Below, piece by piece: positions 24,942 to 35,929 of a stretch of 64,000 nucleotides of DNA. Both the position numbers and the translations under genes were made by a program. The notes under the pieces are model-generated. The model saw only the letters and a list, made by a program, of their open reading frames with translations. It was not told the DNA's origin and ran no database searches. The DNA is from Odobenus rosmarus divergens (lineage: Eukaryota > Chordata > Mammalia > Carnivora > Odobenidae): the NCBI RefSeq assembly GCF_000321225.1, contig NW_004450380.1:668068-732067 (forward strand). Reading direction: 5' to 3'. The first letter of the stretch is position 1; every line of letters starts with the position of its first letter.

Positions 24942-25144
24942 AGGCACCTGGGTGGTGCAGTTGGTTGAACACCTGACTCTTGGTTTCGGCTCAGGTTGTG
25001 ATCTCAGGGTTGTGAGATTGAGCCCCATGTTGGGCTCCACACTCAGCCTGGAGTCTGCTTGAGATTTTCTCTCCCTCTCCTTCTGCCTCTCCCACTCATG
25101 CTCGCTCTCTATCTAAAATAAATAAATAAATCTTAAAAAAAAAA
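24942..25144 (+). mobile_element. Can-SINE, older subfamily
   Basis: Head GAGGCACCTGGGTGGTGCAG with the GACTCTTGGTTTCGGCTCAG variant and an AATAAATAAATAAATC tail. Imperfect duplication AGTGTCATTTCTGG (24928-24941) and AGTGTCTTATGTCTGG (25145-25160). Confidence 0.92.
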
Positions 25145-25198
25145 AGTGTCTTATGTCTGGCCTTTTGTATTTCCAAATACATTTTAGAATTAATTTGT

Positions 25199-25373
25199 TG
25201 GGCACCTGGGTGGCTCAGTGGTTAAGTGACTGCCTTCAGCTCAGGTTGTGATCCCAGAGTTCTGGGATCAAGTCTCACATTGGGCTCCCTGCTTGGCAGG
25301 GAGTCTGCTTCTCCCTCTGACCCTCTTCCCTCGCTCTCTCTCAAATAAATAAAATCTTTTTTTAAAAAAAAAA
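25199..25373 (+). mobile_element. Can-SINE
   Basis: Inserted in old L1. Perfect duplication AGAATTAATTTGT at 25186-25198 and 25374-25386. Confidence 0.95.
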
Positions 25374-25474
25374 AGAATTAATTTGTCAAGTTCCAGAAAG
25401 CTATTATGAGGCTTTGATTGAGATTATCTTTTGATGGAGATTGATTGCTAGAAGTCCCTTGGGGGAGAAGGTAT

Positions 25475-25679
25475 CGTTATTTATTTATTTTTAAAGATTT
25501 TATTTATTTATTTATCAGAGAGAGAGAGAGAGCACAAGCAGGGGGAGCGGCAGGCAGAGGGAGAAACAGGCTCCCCACTGAGCAAGGAGCCCGATGTGGG
25601 ACTCTTTCCCTGGACCTTGGGATCATGACCTGAGCTAAAGGCAGGCAGACGCTTAACCGATGAGCCACCCAGGCATCCC
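25475..25679 (-). mobile_element. Can-SINE
   Basis: Full-length antisense element from TTTTTAAAGATTTTATTTAT to GAGCCACCCAGGCATCCC. It ends the recognisable old L1 on its left. Confidence 0.92.
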
Positions 25680-25715
25680 GAAGATAGCTTTATGATATTA
25701 TATCATCTAATCCTT

Positions 25716-25780
25716 TATTTTTTAAAGATTTTATTTGTTTATTTGAGAGAGAGAGAGAGCACAAGCAGGGGTGGGTAGGG
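25716..25780 (-). mobile_element. Can-SINE tail fragment
   Basis: Only the 3' part is present on the minus strand (TTTTTTAAAGATTTTATTTG to GAGCACAAGCAGGGG), lost after about 65 bp. Confidence 0.8.
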
Positions 25781-26039
25781 GCATATCTCTTCCCTATGTA
25801 GATGCAATGTACTTCATTGGTCTTCTCTTTTCCACACTTCAGAATGACTTAAGATTCAAATCTGATCGAGTTTTCAATGTCCATCCAATGCCTCTACTAC
25901 ATGGAGATTATACATGAGTTGTCTGGGTAAAGGTCTTGTATATTTTTTCTTCTCATGGCCCATTCTCACCTGTTCACCCATCTCTATCCATTCTTCCATC
26001 TAGCATTGTATTTGTAAGTGGATACAGATCCACTCACTG

Positions 26040-26330
26040 GCCAAACATGCAACATGTTTTCTCCAGCCTCTGTGCCTTTTGCTGTGTTGGAAGTTAATCC
26101 TTTAAGTATTAGCACTTCCTCCAGGAAGCCTTCTTTATTTCTCTTAAGCTGAATTACAAGTTCCTGCCTCTCTGATTTCAGTTTACCTTCTATATACCTC
26201 CCTGGAGTGAAATATATAATTGAAATTGTCTCTGTGTTTTTCTATTCCTTCTGAGAATATAAGCTCCTGGAGGTTAAAGGTATCTTCATCTTAGATACCC
26301 AATAAATATTTGTTGAATGAAAGAATAGTG
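26040..26330 (+). mobile_element. L2 3' end
   Basis: Shows AGGAAGCCTTCTTTATTTC, AATATAAGCTCCTGGAGGTT and the terminal AATAAATATTTGTTGAATGA. Confidence 0.85.
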
Positions 26331-26799
26331 GGATGCCAGCATTGTAGCTAGTACATCCGTTTGGTCTGTCATTTATTGTGATTTATAACTTTCCTTTTAT
26401 CATTGATCCAGCACTCCTTTATTGTATGTCAATACACAGCAATCACAGTGGGGGATTCCAGTAAGATTTGATCCTTGCCCTCATGAACCTTATAGGTGAA
26501 AATTGGTTCTTCTCAGAGTCGTACTTTTAAAAGTAAGATCTAATGTATGCATTTTTGAAAAAAATTGGCAGGGGGGCAGTAATAACCATTTTATGACTCA
26601 GTCCACAAAAAGTGGGTGGGTATACACTCAATAAAAGTACAAAAGTTTGGGTGAACTAGAGAAAGTGTTTCTTGAGAGGACACATTATATTTCTTCTTGG
26701 GTAAAAGGACAAAAATTGAGTTTACTATTAATAATTAAAACTTGCTGATAAAGCACAGGGCATGGAGAAAATGTACACCTTTTGTTTTCTTTTCTAAAG

Positions 26800-26864
26800 G
26801 AGAGGCTAAAACTTACTTATGAAGAAAAGGGTGAGATCCTGGAATCTCAATTGAAGTTTTTGAG
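26800..26864 (+). CDS. SDCCAG8: SDCCAG8 exon 7 (65 nt, phase 0-2)
   Basis: This short exon has acceptor TTTTCTAAAG and donor GTAAAG. It encodes ERLKLTYEEKGEILESQLKF, then Leu and the first two bases of an Arg codon completed by exon 8. It corresponds to human residues 226-247, with the exon end at human c.740. Charged heptads (LKLTYEEK, LESQLKFL) restart the coiled coil after the exon 6 linker. The length is not a multiple of three, so skipping would shift the frame. The shortness and the plain GTAAAG donor make it a likely weak exon (inference). Confidence 0.95.
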
Positions 26865-27292
26865 GTAAAGTATCATTGTCCATTTAAAAATTATAGCAAA
26901 AGCATAATGATCTTAAAATGTATTTGAATGTTTGCTGACATGCCAGTTTTACTCAACTTAAGAATTACTTGATGACATTTTATGTTCAATATGAGAAATA
27001 TCCTCAGGTTATTAAAGGAACAGGGGCATAAAATTGTGAAGTCCCATTTCAAAGAACTATGGCTAAATTATAAATTTTATCCCTTCATCAGTTATGAAAT
27101 ATTCATGTTTTCTCATAGAAGTAAGAATCACTAGCTGCTCTGAGAGAAATTATGCTTTTGAAATAAAATACTGAAAATAAACATTCTAGTTTTCAAATTA
27201 ACAAGCATTTTTTTTCTCTCTGGTATTTTTATCTAAAATTGTAACAATAATAGTTTGAGTATTTTTCTATATACGATGAATATGAGTATACT

Positions 27293-27733
27293 GTCTCCTC
27301 TTCTCCATGGGGGATACGTTCCAGGACCCTCAGTGGATGCCTGAAACTGTGGATAGTATTGAACCTTATATATATTGTTTTTTCATGTATGTACATACCT
27401 ATGGTAAAGTTTAATTTAGTAAGAGATTAACAGTGGTAACTAATAATAGAATAGTCATAACAAAATACTGTAATAAGAGTTATGGGAATGTGGTCTCTCA
27501 AAATATCTTATTGTCCTGGCTGATCCTCCTGTTTGAGATGATGGGAGATCTAAAATCCCCGGGGGGGTGAGATGAAGTGGGGGGAATGATACATTGTCAC
27601 GTATTGGTAGGCTACCACTGACCTTCCGATGATCTGTCAGAAGGAGGATCATCTACTGCTGGACCTTGGTTGACCCTGCATAACTCAAATCATGGAAAGT
27701 GAAACTGTGGATTGGGGGGGACTTCTGTATACA
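27293..27733 (+). mobile_element. Tigger-like (Tc1/mariner) DNA transposon fossil
   Basis: The left part reads GTTCCAGGACCCTCAGTGGA and ATGCCTGAAACTGTGGATAG. The right end reads GTGAAACTGTGGATTGGGGG then ACTTCTGTA, which is the inverted-terminal pattern of this group. Interior text (GTAATAAGAGTTATGGGAAT, AGAAGGAGGATCATCT) matches non-autonomous Tigger-type copies. No transposase frame. Confidence 0.7.
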
Positions 27734-28235
27734 CAATAAGTTTTCGTGTACTTTTTGACATGTTTTTTTAGAAGTGCCAATAAAATCTATATATTACAGA
27801 TTAACCTTTAGTGATTTATTATATACTATGGGCAGAAAAAGATACCAGGAATTGAATTTTTTTGGGTGTTGAAGCTTATTTTAAATAATGGCAGTGAAAT
27901 ATTTTTCAATCAAACAAACTTTGAAATACTTTTTATAATTTTATTAAGTCTAATTTGCAATAAACTTTAAAATCTTCAGGCCACATGTTGTTTAGAGACA
28001 TAAGCAGAGTAATAATACCCAGAACCAGAGCTCGTGGCTTTCATGCACATCATCATTCATTTTTTAATATGCTCTTACTCATTTTATACCTTAGCCTGAT
28101 TAGTTTTAGGATTTCTGTAGAGACTTATTTTTTCATGAAGAAACCTAACGTTTAAAAAGTGGCCTAATTTTTGCTTTCTTGCTTTTTTTATCTAAGTCTT
28201 TATTTTGATTTCTGTTGTGTTTTGATTCTTCAGTT

Positions 28236-28431
28236 TTTGTTTTTGTTTTTTAGAGAGAGCGAGCACGAGCGAGCACAAGTGGGGGAGGGGCAGAGGGAGA
28301 GAGAGGATCTTAAGTAGACTCCACGCTGAGCTTGGAGCTGGACGTGAGACTCAATCCCACAACCCTGGGATCATGACCTGAGCCAAAGTCAAGAGTCAGT
28401 TGCTTAACTGGCTGAACCACACAGACGCCCT
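28236..28431 (-). mobile_element. Can-SINE, diverged
   Basis: Older-subfamily antisense element ending CTGAACCACACAGACGCCC, with several substitutions in the head. No clean duplication. Confidence 0.88.
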
Positions 28432-29364
28432 GATTCATTTTTTAAACTAATGGCAATGTGATTATTTTGTCTTATTCATAAGTCAAATGTGCCATCTTTA
28501 ATTACATTAAAATACCGCTTTGCAATGAACTAGACTTTGTTCCCTGCACCTTCTACATCTTTCTTTTCCCTTTAGTATACCTTAAGATTATTTAAAGAGG
28601 CATTTTCTTTAAGAAAGAGAGAAAACCACCATTCTCAGAAGCTCTGGCTTTCTGGTATCTATTTCTTTTTTATTTTTTTGCCATTTAGAGTAATCTACCT
28701 AACTCTTTTGAATTTGAAACTGACAGAAATAGTAATGGAGACCCTTTGATTTTGGAATGTGCTTCCAAAGTTCTTTTTACAAAGCCTTTGAAAGTCAGAC
28801 TTTTTCTATATGATATTTAAAAAGAAAACTTATTACATTGGAGATATTATCTCAGGCATAGGGAAAAAACAGCTCCTTTTTTTTTTTCACTTCAGACTAT
28901 TGTTAGCTTAGCTTTTTTAACCCTTGGATTGCCTGCAGATCTTTCTCACCTCCTCAAGGCTGCCTGAAAGCCCCCACATCCCAGAGTGGAGGTAGTGTGT
29001 GATAGCCAGGTGTCTTATTATTGGCCTCTCTTCTGTGATAGCGAGTTAGGATAGCTGTAGCTCCCTGAGTATAATAGAAATTGACAGCAGAGTTGACTGA
29101 GCTGGAGATAGAGTGCCTGCTTTCAGTAGTCCAGGTATTTAAGGGCTATTTTCTCTTTTGAAAGCTAGGAAGTTATATATATAATATACAGTAGGAAAGG
29201 AAGTGTGCAAGGAAGCTCAGTTGTCCCAGTTGACTTTACCAAAGCTTTACTGGGAAGGGGTGGGGGCAAGAATACAACCCATACACTGGTCATTTTATCC
29301 TTAAAAAGTCAGCATGGAGAACCTCATCCAGGGACTATCTCATATGGTAAAACAAACAAAGTAA

Positions 29365-29365
<1 letters not shown>

Positions 29366-29396
<31 letters not shown>
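29366..29396. repeat. (CA)n microsatellite
   Basis: About fifteen uninterrupted CA units. Confidence 0.97.
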
Positions 29397-29398
<2 letters not shown>

Positions 29399-30076
29399 CC
29401 TCAGCCCTTTCTTTTAGCAGACTGCATATTTCCCGCTAATAGCTGCTACTTAAATCTTTATGACTGGTAAATTCTATATAACTTCTTTCTAAAAGAAGAG
29501 AGCCCACTTTCTTTTGAAATAGCTCTTTATAGAACTTTGTGATTAGATGATTTTTTAGTTTTTTTTCTTCCTAAAGAAGAATGGGCAACAATAAATGACT
29601 CGCAGATGAAATCCATGAGCTTCTAAGGTACTGTACACATTTTAAGGGTTAACACTTGGAATAGGGTATTTCCCTCAATTCAAGAATGTTGTGTTATGTT
29701 GCCTCGCCTTTTTATTAGGAGAAATGACTTAGGTTTTGTATGTGGAGTTTTATTTTTTGATCAGTGGATGATATAACATAATGGAGATGGATCCTTTGAG
29801 AAGAGAGCTGGTATCAAGAGGCAGACTAATCTGTGTTAAAATCTTACAAGAACTTGGGCTAATTATTTAATATATTCAAGTCTCATTTGACTCAGAGTGT
29901 CAATTAGGGTAATCACACTTCCGTTTCAGGGTTGCAGGAAGAATTAATCAGGTATTGTATACAGAGCACCTCATAAGTTAAACACTCGTAAGTAATAGTA
30001 GCAGTTATCTGTGGGATGATACAGGTGCCATAGTGTACGTGGTCATTCGCTAGAACTTTCTTTCCCTTCTTTTCAG

Positions 30077-30265
30077 GAAAGACCTAGCTGAATATCAGAA
30101 AAATTGTGAAGATCTTAAGGAGCGACTAAAGCATAAAGAGTCTCTTCTTGCTGCTAATATATCTAACTGTGTTGGTGGCCTTTGTTTGAAATGTGCTCAG
30201 CACGAAGCTGTTCTCTCCCAAACCCATAATAATGTTCACGTGCAGACCATTGAAAGACTGACTAA
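30077..30265 (+). CDS. SDCCAG8: SDCCAG8 exon 8 (63 codons, phase 2-2), with Cys/His cluster
   Basis: Acceptor CCTTCTTTTCAG, donor GTAAGT (perfect consensus). It completes Arg247 and reads KDLAEYQKNCEDLKERLKHK, followed by LLAANISNCVGGLCLKCAQH and EAVLSQTHNNVHVQTIERL. The middle breaks the coiled coil with Gly-Gly and a C-x2-C-x2-H-x7-H cluster (human C283, C286, H289, H297). Human c.845_848delTTTG (p.C283*), a known nephronophthisis allele, falls in this block, which confirms the numbering. The last two bases AA join G of exon 9 to make Lys310. Confidence 0.98.
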
Positions 30266-30419
30266 GTAAGTAGCTTCTCCACACGGAGGCTCCATAACAT
30301 GGAAAACTGCGTCTTTAAAGGAGCATTGTGTTCTTTCATCCCCATGCTGCCTCATGTGGGGTTGATGCTGAGCTTCAAATAAAATGGATTTTATTTTATT
30401 TCACTGGAGCTTTCTTGAA

Positions 30420-30560
30420 GACGGAACAGGTGGGTTCTGCCAGCTGTGTGTGACCAAGTCACTGAGACAGGTAATTTTACTTCTCTTAGCCTCAGTCTCA
30501 TCTTGAAGGAGAGAATCGAAGTAGATAATCATTACAATTCTGTTCATGTCTATGAGTCTA
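30420..30560 (+). mobile_element. MIR fragment
   Basis: CAGCTGTGTGTGACCAAGTC then CTCTTAGCCTCAGTCTCATC matches the MIR core. Confidence 0.75.
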
Positions 30561-30615
30561 TAATTGCAAATCCAGCACTATTTGTAACAAAAATGAGTTT
30601 GAGAGGAATTCTCTT

Positions 30616-30808
30616 TTTAAATATTTATTTATTTGAGAGAGAGGACAAGGAGCATGAGTTGGGGGGTGTTGGGAGGAGTGGCAGAGGCAGAGGGAGAAGC
30701 AGGCTCCCGCTGAGCAAGGAGCCAGATGTGGGGCTCAATCCCAGGACCCCAAGATCATGGCCTGAGCCGAAGGCAGATGCTTAACCGATTGAACCACCCA
30801 GGGGCCCC
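30616..30808 (-). mobile_element. Can-SINE
   Basis: Antisense. Perfect 16-bp duplication TGAGAGGAATTCTCTT at 30600-30615 and 30809-30824. Confidence 0.95.
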
Positions 30809-31179
30809 TGAGAGGAATTCTCTTGATTTTGCCAAGTCCTGGATTTCTCAGCTGAAGTTTAGGTAGAGTGAATTTTTATCATGTCTTCATCACGTGCCTG
30901 CTGTTAGGAATATTGGGAGTGCATCTGAAGAAGGACCCTTAGATCCACTATCAATATTTGAAGATGGACTAAGGACAAGTTCCAAATGAGCTTTCATGCA
31001 GTCGAAGTTTTCATCTAGGCTGAAATACTACAGTTCTCTATGTACATCCTTTTTGTCCCATCTTCACTCTTCCAGGGAAGGCTTTTCCCGTGAAAAGGTT
31101 ATCCTGCGGAATTCGAGAATTGTTATTTAATACACCATCCAATGGTGATTTATACTGTGTGTTCTTCTGTGCCCCCTAC

Positions 31180-31440
31180 TCTTCTGTATGCTGAATATCA
31201 CCCCTCTCTGTTTGGACTTATTTAAATAGCCCAGACATTAAATAGCCTACCGCCTCCAAGAAGTAGTCTCTCGCCAACCTCACCCCATCTTGCCCTCAAC
31301 TGACTTAGGCTCCTTTCTTCTGTGATTTTATAGTAGATTGTGTATACTTGGAGGTGGCACCTGTGATGTGTTTATTTCTGTGTCCCTGGCTTCTGGCAGA
31401 GGACCTGGCCTGCGGTAGACACTCAGAGAAGGTTTGCTGT
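31180..31440 (+). mobile_element. Probable L2 3' end
   Basis: Diverged L2-like text: ATTTCTGTGTCCCTGGCTTC, GGACCTGGCCTGCGGTAGAC. Confidence 0.5.
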
Positions 31441-31494
31441 TCATAGGACAAGGCATTTGGGAGTCAGAGTTCCTCCAGTTGGAACTGGTGTAGA

Positions 31495-31865
31495 GAATGG
31501 AAAGACTTAGTCGTTAAAGTCAGACTACTTTTACCCCAGTGTTTTGACCTTTGCACAAATTACTTTACCTCTCTGAGTCTGGACTTTTCTTGTTTGAGGG
31601 AATAATACCTACATGTTGGGATTTTACTGGGGCACTTAGCCTTGTGGCTAGAGCACAAACTGCTTAGACTCATATTCTGGTTCTACTAGTAACTGCCCGC
31701 ATAACCTCACGAAAGTTATTTAACCTCTCATGCCTCAATTTCCCCATTTGTAAAACGGAGATAAAATACCTTAATAGCGTTATTTTGAAGGTTCTTTGAA
31801 AGAATACCTATATGGTGCTTAAAACAGTTCCTGCCAAATAATAAATGCTCTATAAATATTAAAAC
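31495..31865 (+). mobile_element. Two adjacent MIR copies
   Basis: 31495-31620 has TTACTTTACCTCTCTGAGTC. 31630-31865 has TAACCTCTCATGCCTCAATT, CCCCATTTGTAAAACGGAGA and AATAATAAATGCTCTATAAA. Both are in + orientation. Confidence 0.8.
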
Positions 31866-32129
31866 TCCTCTGTACCTCTTCTACTCCAAAAGCAATCAAA
31901 ATGTCTGGTAGCCATGGTTTCCATACATAACTAACCTGTTGGTTGTTATATAGAAAGTGAATTTCTCCAGTATGGACTGACTGGTAGTTTTTATGATCTG
32001 AGCTGATGGTTCTGCTTTTTGTTAAATACTATATTAATTAAATATATTATTAAATTATTCTTATATATTTCACATAGCTATAAAACTTATTAAGTGTATA
32101 TTAAATATATTTCCAGATCCAACTACGAT

Positions 32130-32290
32130 GTGGCAAACATTTATTATATACCAAGGACTCTGCCAGGCAGTTTAAAAACATAATCTTTTTTAACCTTAGT
32201 AAAGCATGTATGAGGTAAATATTACACCCATTTTGCAGCTAGGGAAGCTGAGACTCAGAGGAATTAAAAATTTGCCTGTTTACATTTGAA
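32130..32290 (-). mobile_element. MIR
   Basis: Antisense pattern ATTTTGCAGCTAGGGAAGCT, GAGACTCAGAGGAATTAAA. Confidence 0.75.
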
Positions 32291-32923
32291 AAAAAAAAGA
32301 ATAGAACTATACTTCACAGAAACAAATTCAAGATGGTTTAAAGACCCAGATATAATTCAGCCTATAAAAGCGTTAGAAGAAAATATAGAAAATTTTCTTT
32401 ATGGCTTTTGGCTAGGTCAAGTCCTGAACATGGTATGGAAAATGAATGCCATAAAGGAAAAAAATATATACATTTAAATTCATTAAAAAGAAACCTTTTA
32501 TGATACGATACAAATTGAAATTAAAAGACTGGGGAAAATATTTGCATGTTACATAACAAAAAATTGGTGCACTATCTCAAGAACATCCTTTGAAACAGAC
32601 ATTAAGGACAAACTGCCCAGTTGCAATGTGGATAAAGAATAAGAACTGGTGAGCAATCAAATAGGAAGATGTCAATGTATGAGAGGGTATTCACTCTGTT
32701 ATTATTCAGGGAAATACAGATTTTTCAAAAAACCGACTCTTCAAGTTGGTGAAAATTAAGGAGATTGATAGTGAAAAGAATTGGGGAGGCCATGAGTGAG
32801 TGAATATTTTCAGACACTGCTGGTGGGAACTGTAAGTCGATATTACTTTGTAGGGTAATTTAGCATTATCCATTAATAGTTGAACTGTGTATTACATGTT
32901 TCAAAATCTACCCCAGAGAACAA

Positions 32924-33158
32924 TGTGCATAACATAATTTATCTAAACCTTTGAAGGGTATTTAGGTTGTTCACACCTAAAAAAAACACTTCTTTTCCTC
33001 CAGTTTCTGTACTCACAACACTTCTGACACCTTGTGTGCATTTTCCACACCAAGCAATTTTCTAATTTTCAGTTGATGCTAACTCAATTGGGACATTAAT
33101 TTCCTGGAGTCAGCACAGACCCCGCAGGTTAGTGCTCAGTCCCATAAGACTGTCCCCC
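32924..33158 (-). repeat. Left arm of 235-nt inverted repeat
   Basis: Reverse complement of 33962-34198, with about five substitutions and three small indels (about 97 % identity). It contains the LTR 3' end plus about 50 bp of flanking L1, both inverted relative to their originals on the right. Confidence 0.93.
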
Positions 33159-33212
33159 TAAACGTTTTGTGCACAATGGGGCCATTCTAGGGAATGCTTT
33201 CACAGCATTACT

Positions 33213-34140
33213 TGTAATTGGTGTTGTGACACTGTGATATGATAAGAAATACATATTTTGGTCTTTATCTCTAGTCCCTGGCACAGAGCTCCTAAAACCC
33301 CTGTAATGTCTTAAATGATAAGAACAATAGGAACATCCTTTGTTAAATTTGGTTTCTGTCCCCTGCTCCTGAAATAGATCTGGAACATCAAGGTGAAAGC
33401 AACATCTTTTGTTATTCTTACAAGCTTCTTTCAGCCACACCTGAGTTTATGTTAATGAGATGACTTTTGGAAACCCACTAAGGATGGGGGAGGTTAGTCA
33501 CTAGGGGAACCATCCATGTGATTAGAGGATTGGAACTTTCAGCCCCTATTCCCCAATCTCTGGGGAGCAGGCAGGGACTAGAGATAGAGTTCAATCACCA
33601 ATGGCTAATAATTTTATCAATCATGCCTAAAGAACCTCCCTAAAAACCCTAAACTATGGAATTTGGAGGGCTTCTGGCTTGGTGAACATATCAAGGTGCT
33701 GGGAGGGTGGCACACCCAGAGAGGGCATGGAAGCTCCACTCTGCTTCCCACACACTTTGCTCTGTGCATCTCTTCCATTTAGCCCTTTGTGACTTGTATC
33801 CTTTATAGTAAATGGGAAATAGTAAGGCACTTTCCTGAGTTCTGTGAGCTGTCGTAGCAAATTATCAAGGCTGTGCAAGGAGTCATGAGAACCCCTGACT
33901 TATGGCCAGTTGCTCAGAAGTACACGTGACCATCTGGGACTTGCAGTTGGCACCTAAGGCGGGGGGAACAGTCTTATGGGACTGAGCACTAACCTGTGGG
34001 GTCTGTGCTGACTCCAGAAATTAATGTCCCAATTGAGTTAGTATCAACTGAGAATTAGAAAATTGCTTGGTGTGGAAAATGCACACATAAGGTGTCAGAA
34101 GTGTTGTGAGTACAGAAACTGGAGGAAAAGAAGTGTTTCT
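33213..34140 (+). mobile_element. Old endogenous-retrovirus LTR (ERVL-like), no viral genes
   Basis: I recognise this eutherian LTR pattern but not its exact name: TGATATGATAAGAAATACAT, GGAACATCAAGGTGAAAGCA, TCACCAATGGCTAATAATTT, GAGAGGGCATGGAAGCTCCA, ATCCTTTATAGTAAATGGGA (decayed poly-A signal region). It stands alone in the L1 with no gag/pol/env sequence. Confidence 0.7.
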
Positions 34141-34198
34141 TTTAGGTGTGAACAACCTAAATACCCTTCAAAGGTTTAGATAAATTATGTCATGCACA
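33962..34198 (+). repeat. Right arm of 235-nt inverted repeat (original)
   Basis: It covers the LTR 3' end and the first ~50 bp of L1 beyond it. L1 continues naturally past its outer edge, so this arm is in its original place and the left arm is the copy. The loop between arms is 803 nt. Confidence 0.93.
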
Positions 34199-35929
34199 GT
34201 AAAAGAAAAAGAGTGAGGTAGATCTCTTTGTACTAATGTGGGACTAAGCTCCACAATATGTTGTTGAGGGGAAAAAATAAAGATGAAAAAAACACGTCTG
34301 AAATGAAACCCATTTGTATTTTTATTTTTTGAAAAAAGCCCATGCACAACCATACTATGTATTTTCTCCAGGTTCATACATAGGCACAGAAAAAGGTTTG
34401 AAAGAATAAGCACCCAATATTTAACAGGAATTACCCCTGGAGAGGGGGAGGAAGGCACCAAAATCGAAAGTAGGTGTCAAGTGGGTCTTTACCCATGTTG
34501 GTAATTACATTTACAAGGAAAATATAATGAAAAATTCATTTAAAAAGGGCAAAAGGCATATTCAAAGTCACGCAGATGAAGAGAAACAGAGTTTAACTAA
34601 GTGATCTAGCATAGCCAAACCAATAAATAAAAGACAGCATTTTTTTTCCCCTGTTGCCTTTCATATTATTCTTGTAGGTCATGAGAAAAATATTTTAAGA
34701 GGATGCTACAATGTTTACATTGATTTCAAGGCTGGCAGTCATTTAGAAATCAGATTCTTCCTTGGTTATGTATTCCTTTGTGACTATTCTACATTTTCGC
34801 TCTTAGCCTTTTAAAATAAATGTCAGCCTTCTCTGTTCAGTTTTCTGCTTTGTCAGCATATCATGAGCTCATGTTCTGCTTTCCTAACAGAGTACAGTGG
34901 AAGGCTCCTGCTTTTATTGTCAATGAAACCTGTGTCTATAGGATTCCTTTGGCCTCAGCTGGTGTTCAGCTTCTTTCAACTTACTAATGCAGAAGGCTGA
35001 ATATTGGAGTGTTATGCTGCCTTTGAAGAGTGGCCAGCACTTTTTAGGTCTGGATTTCTAGTTTTCTGCATAATTAGAAGCCTGGACCCTCAGTAAGCTG
35101 TATCATAGAATTTCCTGCAGGACTCTAAGATGGAATTTTAAAAAATTATATCCCAAATATGATAAATCAAAAGAATCTTCTGGCCTCTACTTGAAATGTG
35201 GCATTGTGACACGAGCTGTAAGTTCCTCTGTTGAACCTTTAGCACAGAATGTATTGGCTATATGACAGGAGTGCCTCGAGCACTTGAAAGGGACAGGATC
35301 AGGCATGACCTCGAGATCAGACAACCAGTATGTTTGTGGCATTGTGTTAGGACCATAAGGACTTTTTGGAGAGTATACTTAATAACTGTTGATGACATTG
35401 GATACATTTTAAAAGTTGCTTTGAAGTCCTCCTAGTGTTTCTGAACTGCCTTTCACTCAGGCCTCATTATGCCTTGAGGTAAGTAAGAGCAATGACAGTA
35501 AACTCTCTTTCTTGAGTAATGATCAAAACACCTTCGAATGATAATCAGGATGGAACTGCTTTGTAATTTGATCCTTTTCTATAGCTCCTAGTGTCTTGGA
35601 GAAGTTTCAGAGTACCGTTTAGAAAGGAGAAGTGATTACTACTGTACTATCCTGGGACATTAGCCCAGCTTGTGAATTTTGAGTGGGTCTTGGCAATGTG
35701 GTGTATAGTTGGCTTTGAAAGACTATGGCAGGAACTTCCCAGAAATGAGGAACAAGGAAATGTTGTAGTCAGCCTTCTAGACTTGCTTTTAAAAGACAGG
35801 GATAATACTAATGATGCTTAATGATGCTTGAAACTGGTACTCACTGTGGAATAACTGAGAAATTTCAGGCATTTCTTAGACACCTTATCTTTCAAGATGA
35901 AGCTCATGCTCATATATCAGACCAACTCT

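Larger units (their letters stand above)
23530..25470 (-). mobile_element. Ancient LINE-1, antisense, split by two Can-SINEs
   Basis: Old L1 3' region (GGGCTATTGTGAATATTGCT, CTGCCAACACATTATATTGT) running into ORF2 complement. After the SINEs it resumes with CTGGCCTTTTGTATTTCC and CAAGTTCCAGAAAGCTATTA. A 15-bp tandem duplication (GATTTATCTTCAAAT) lies at 23564-23593. Confidence 0.8.
20538..26799 (+). other. SDCCAG8: SDCCAG8 intron 6
   Basis: GTGAGA...CTAAAG. Dominated by two old antisense L1 copies (20570-22440 and 23530-25470) and an L2 RT fragment between them, each broken by Can-SINEs. Stretches 22441-22880 and 26331-26799 are unique as far as I can see. Confidence 0.85.
26865..30076 (+). 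other. SDCCAG8: SDCCAG8 intron 7
   Basis: GTAAAG...TTTCAG. Holds a Tigger-like DNA transposon, one Can-SINE and a CA microsatellite. Stretches 26865-27292, 27734-28235, 28432-29365 and 29397-30076 are AT-rich unique sequence with no gene evidence. Confidence 0.85.
32291..34560 (+). mobile_element. Ancient sense LINE-1 split by LTR and inverted segment
   Basis: 32291-32923 is ORF2 3' region (frame with FTETNSRWFKDPDI, a recognisable L1 block). 33165-33212 (GTGCACAATGGGGCCATTCT, GCATTACTTGTAATTGG) continues it. After the LTR it resumes at about 34148 with GAACAACCTAAATACCCTTC, GAGTGAGGTAGATCTCTTTG. So one L1 was interrupted first by an LTR and then by an inverted copy of part of itself. Confidence 0.8.

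Noticed and set aside
33213..34140. Remains of a provirus around the LTR
   Set aside because: No gag, pol or env-like sequence on either side; the flanks are L1. It is a solitary LTR.
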